A stretch of 14,118 nucleotides of DNA, taken from assembly GCA_016195585.1 (NCBI GenBank), contig JACPZJ010000192.1, forward strand, positions 1 to 14,118, given 5' to 3'. Origin of the DNA: Nitrospirota bacterium (lineage in GTDB: Bacteria; Nitrospirota; CAKKRA01; 9FT-COMBO-42-15). Under the pieces are notes generated by a model that searched no databases, was not told where the DNA came from, and saw nothing but the letters and a program-made list of their open reading frames with translations. Shown piece after piece: positions 13,443-14,118 of this stretch. Both the position numbers and the translations under genes were made by a program. Within the stretch, counting starts at the first letter, position 1, and the number at the start of each line of letters is the position of its first letter.

Positions 13443-14118
13443 TTAGCTCTTCCTGAAACCTTTAAATGTTATGCCTGCCCTTGGATTCTCATGGACTATT
13501 TTATCAAGGTCTTTTATAAGCTCCTTTGCCTTCTCGCTGATGTGTTTTGGCACAGTTGTCTTTACTGTTACATAATGATCGCCAGAGCCTCCGCCCATAA
13601 GATGAGGTATCCCCTTGCCTTTCAGCCTGAACTGCTGGCCATTCTGTGTGCCTGAGGGAATGGTTAAGGCAACTATACCATCCACAGTCGGCGCTTCTAT
13701 TTTAGCGCCGAGGGCTGCCTCTGCAAAGGTAATCGGAATTTCTGAATAAAGATTGTCGCCTCTTCTTTCAAAAAAGTGGTGCGGCCTGACCCTTGTAATA
13801 ATATACAGATCACCCGGAGGTCCGCCATTAATGCCTGCGCCGCCCTTGCCTGCAACACGCACCTTTGAACCTGTGTCAACACCTTTTGGTATCTTTACTG
13901 CTATAGTTTCATCCTTAAGGACAGCCCCATTTCCACCGCATGTCCTGCAGGGATTAAGATTGATCTTGCCTCTGCCTCCGCATCTCGGGCAGGTCTGGGA
14001 AAATCTAAAGGCTGCCTTCATTGCGGACACAGCGCCTGTGCCCTTGCAGTCAGGGCATGTCTGCGGGGATGTTCCGGGCTGATTTCCTGTCCCGCTGCAG
14101 GCGGCACATTGCGCCTCA
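13443..14118 (-). CDS. dnaJ: DnaJ (Hsp40) co-chaperone, 5' end missing
   Basis: C-terminal 224 residues of a type I DnaJ; the J-domain and Gly/Phe linker lie beyond position 14118. The zinc domain is complete with four CxxCxGxG modules: CAACSGTG, CPDCKGTG, CPRCGGRG and CRTCGGNG at visible residues 4, 21, 43 and 57, which bind two Zn2+. Next come the substrate-binding beta domains with VKIPKGVDTGSKVRV, GGPPGDLYIITRVRPHHFFER and ALTIPSGTQNGQQFRLKGKGIPH, then a dimerisation helix and KGFRKS at the end. DnaJ delivers unfolded clients to DnaK and stimulates its ATPase. A start at GTG (14030) inside the zinc domain is not real, because the frame is open to the window edge. It is the first visible gene of the dnaJ-hspR-clpB-nitroreductase run; dnaK and grpE may lie upstream. 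Confidence 0.95.
   Translation of the reverse strand, partial: EAQCAACSGTGNQPGTSPQTCPDCKGTGAVSAMKAAFRFSQTCPRCGGRGKINLNPCRTCGGNGAVLKDETIAVKIPKGVDTGSKVRVAGKGGAGINGGPPGDLYIITRVRPHHFFERRGDNLYSEIPITFAEAALGAKIEAPTVDGIVALTIPSGTQNGQQFRLKGKGIPHLMGGGSGDHYVTVKTTVPKHISEKAKELIKDLDKIVHENPRAGITFKGFRKS

Overview
The window looks like chromosomal DNA of a Gram-negative, probably uncultured bacterium of moderate GC content. An envelope lipoprotein, several Sec-type signal peptides, a dnaJ-hspR-clpB heat-shock run and short REP-like palindromes between genes fit Nitrospirota or the former Deltaproteobacteria. That placement is an impression from gene style, not a measured result.

Layout. Positions 1-3577 (minus strand) carry branched-chain amino acid synthesis: ilvD (dihydroxy-acid dehydratase), then ilvB (acetolactate synthase large subunit), separated by a 61-bp palindromic element that supplies the ilvD stop codon. 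Upstream of ilvD, at 3715-5152, lies a broken NCS2-type permease gene. It has lost roughly 40-50 codons and shifted frame at about 4341-4346.

Positions 5153-9831 form a visibly more AT-rich accessory stretch. A 500-bp regulatory region with two good sigma70-like promoters leads into three plus-strand genes for exported proteins: a predicted lipoprotein, an overlapping small periplasmic protein, and a five-repeat VCBS/FG-GAP protein with DxNxDGxxD calcium-loop motifs. Next come a minus-strand MntA-HepT (nucleotidyltransferase/HEPN) toxin-antitoxin pair and a plus-strand secreted 181-residue protein with a near-consensus promoter.

Positions 9832-14118 (minus strand) are a protein-quality-control operon: dnaJ (5' end cut by the window), hspR (MerR-family heat-shock repressor), clpB (disaggregase) and, 15 bp after clpB, a nitroreductase-family gene. 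HspR in such operons normally represses the dnaK/dnaJ/clpB genes, and DnaJ (with DnaK) hands aggregates to ClpB. The nitroreductase is an unexpected passenger.

The most interesting points are the internal deletion in the permease, an apparent ~16-residue shortening of the ClpB middle domain, the palindrome fused to the end of ilvD, leaderless-looking starts for ilvB and mntA, and the unassigned envelope cluster at 5653-8162. I did not find a convincing wholly new defence or mobile system. No tRNA, rRNA, CRISPR array, transposase or integrase was seen.
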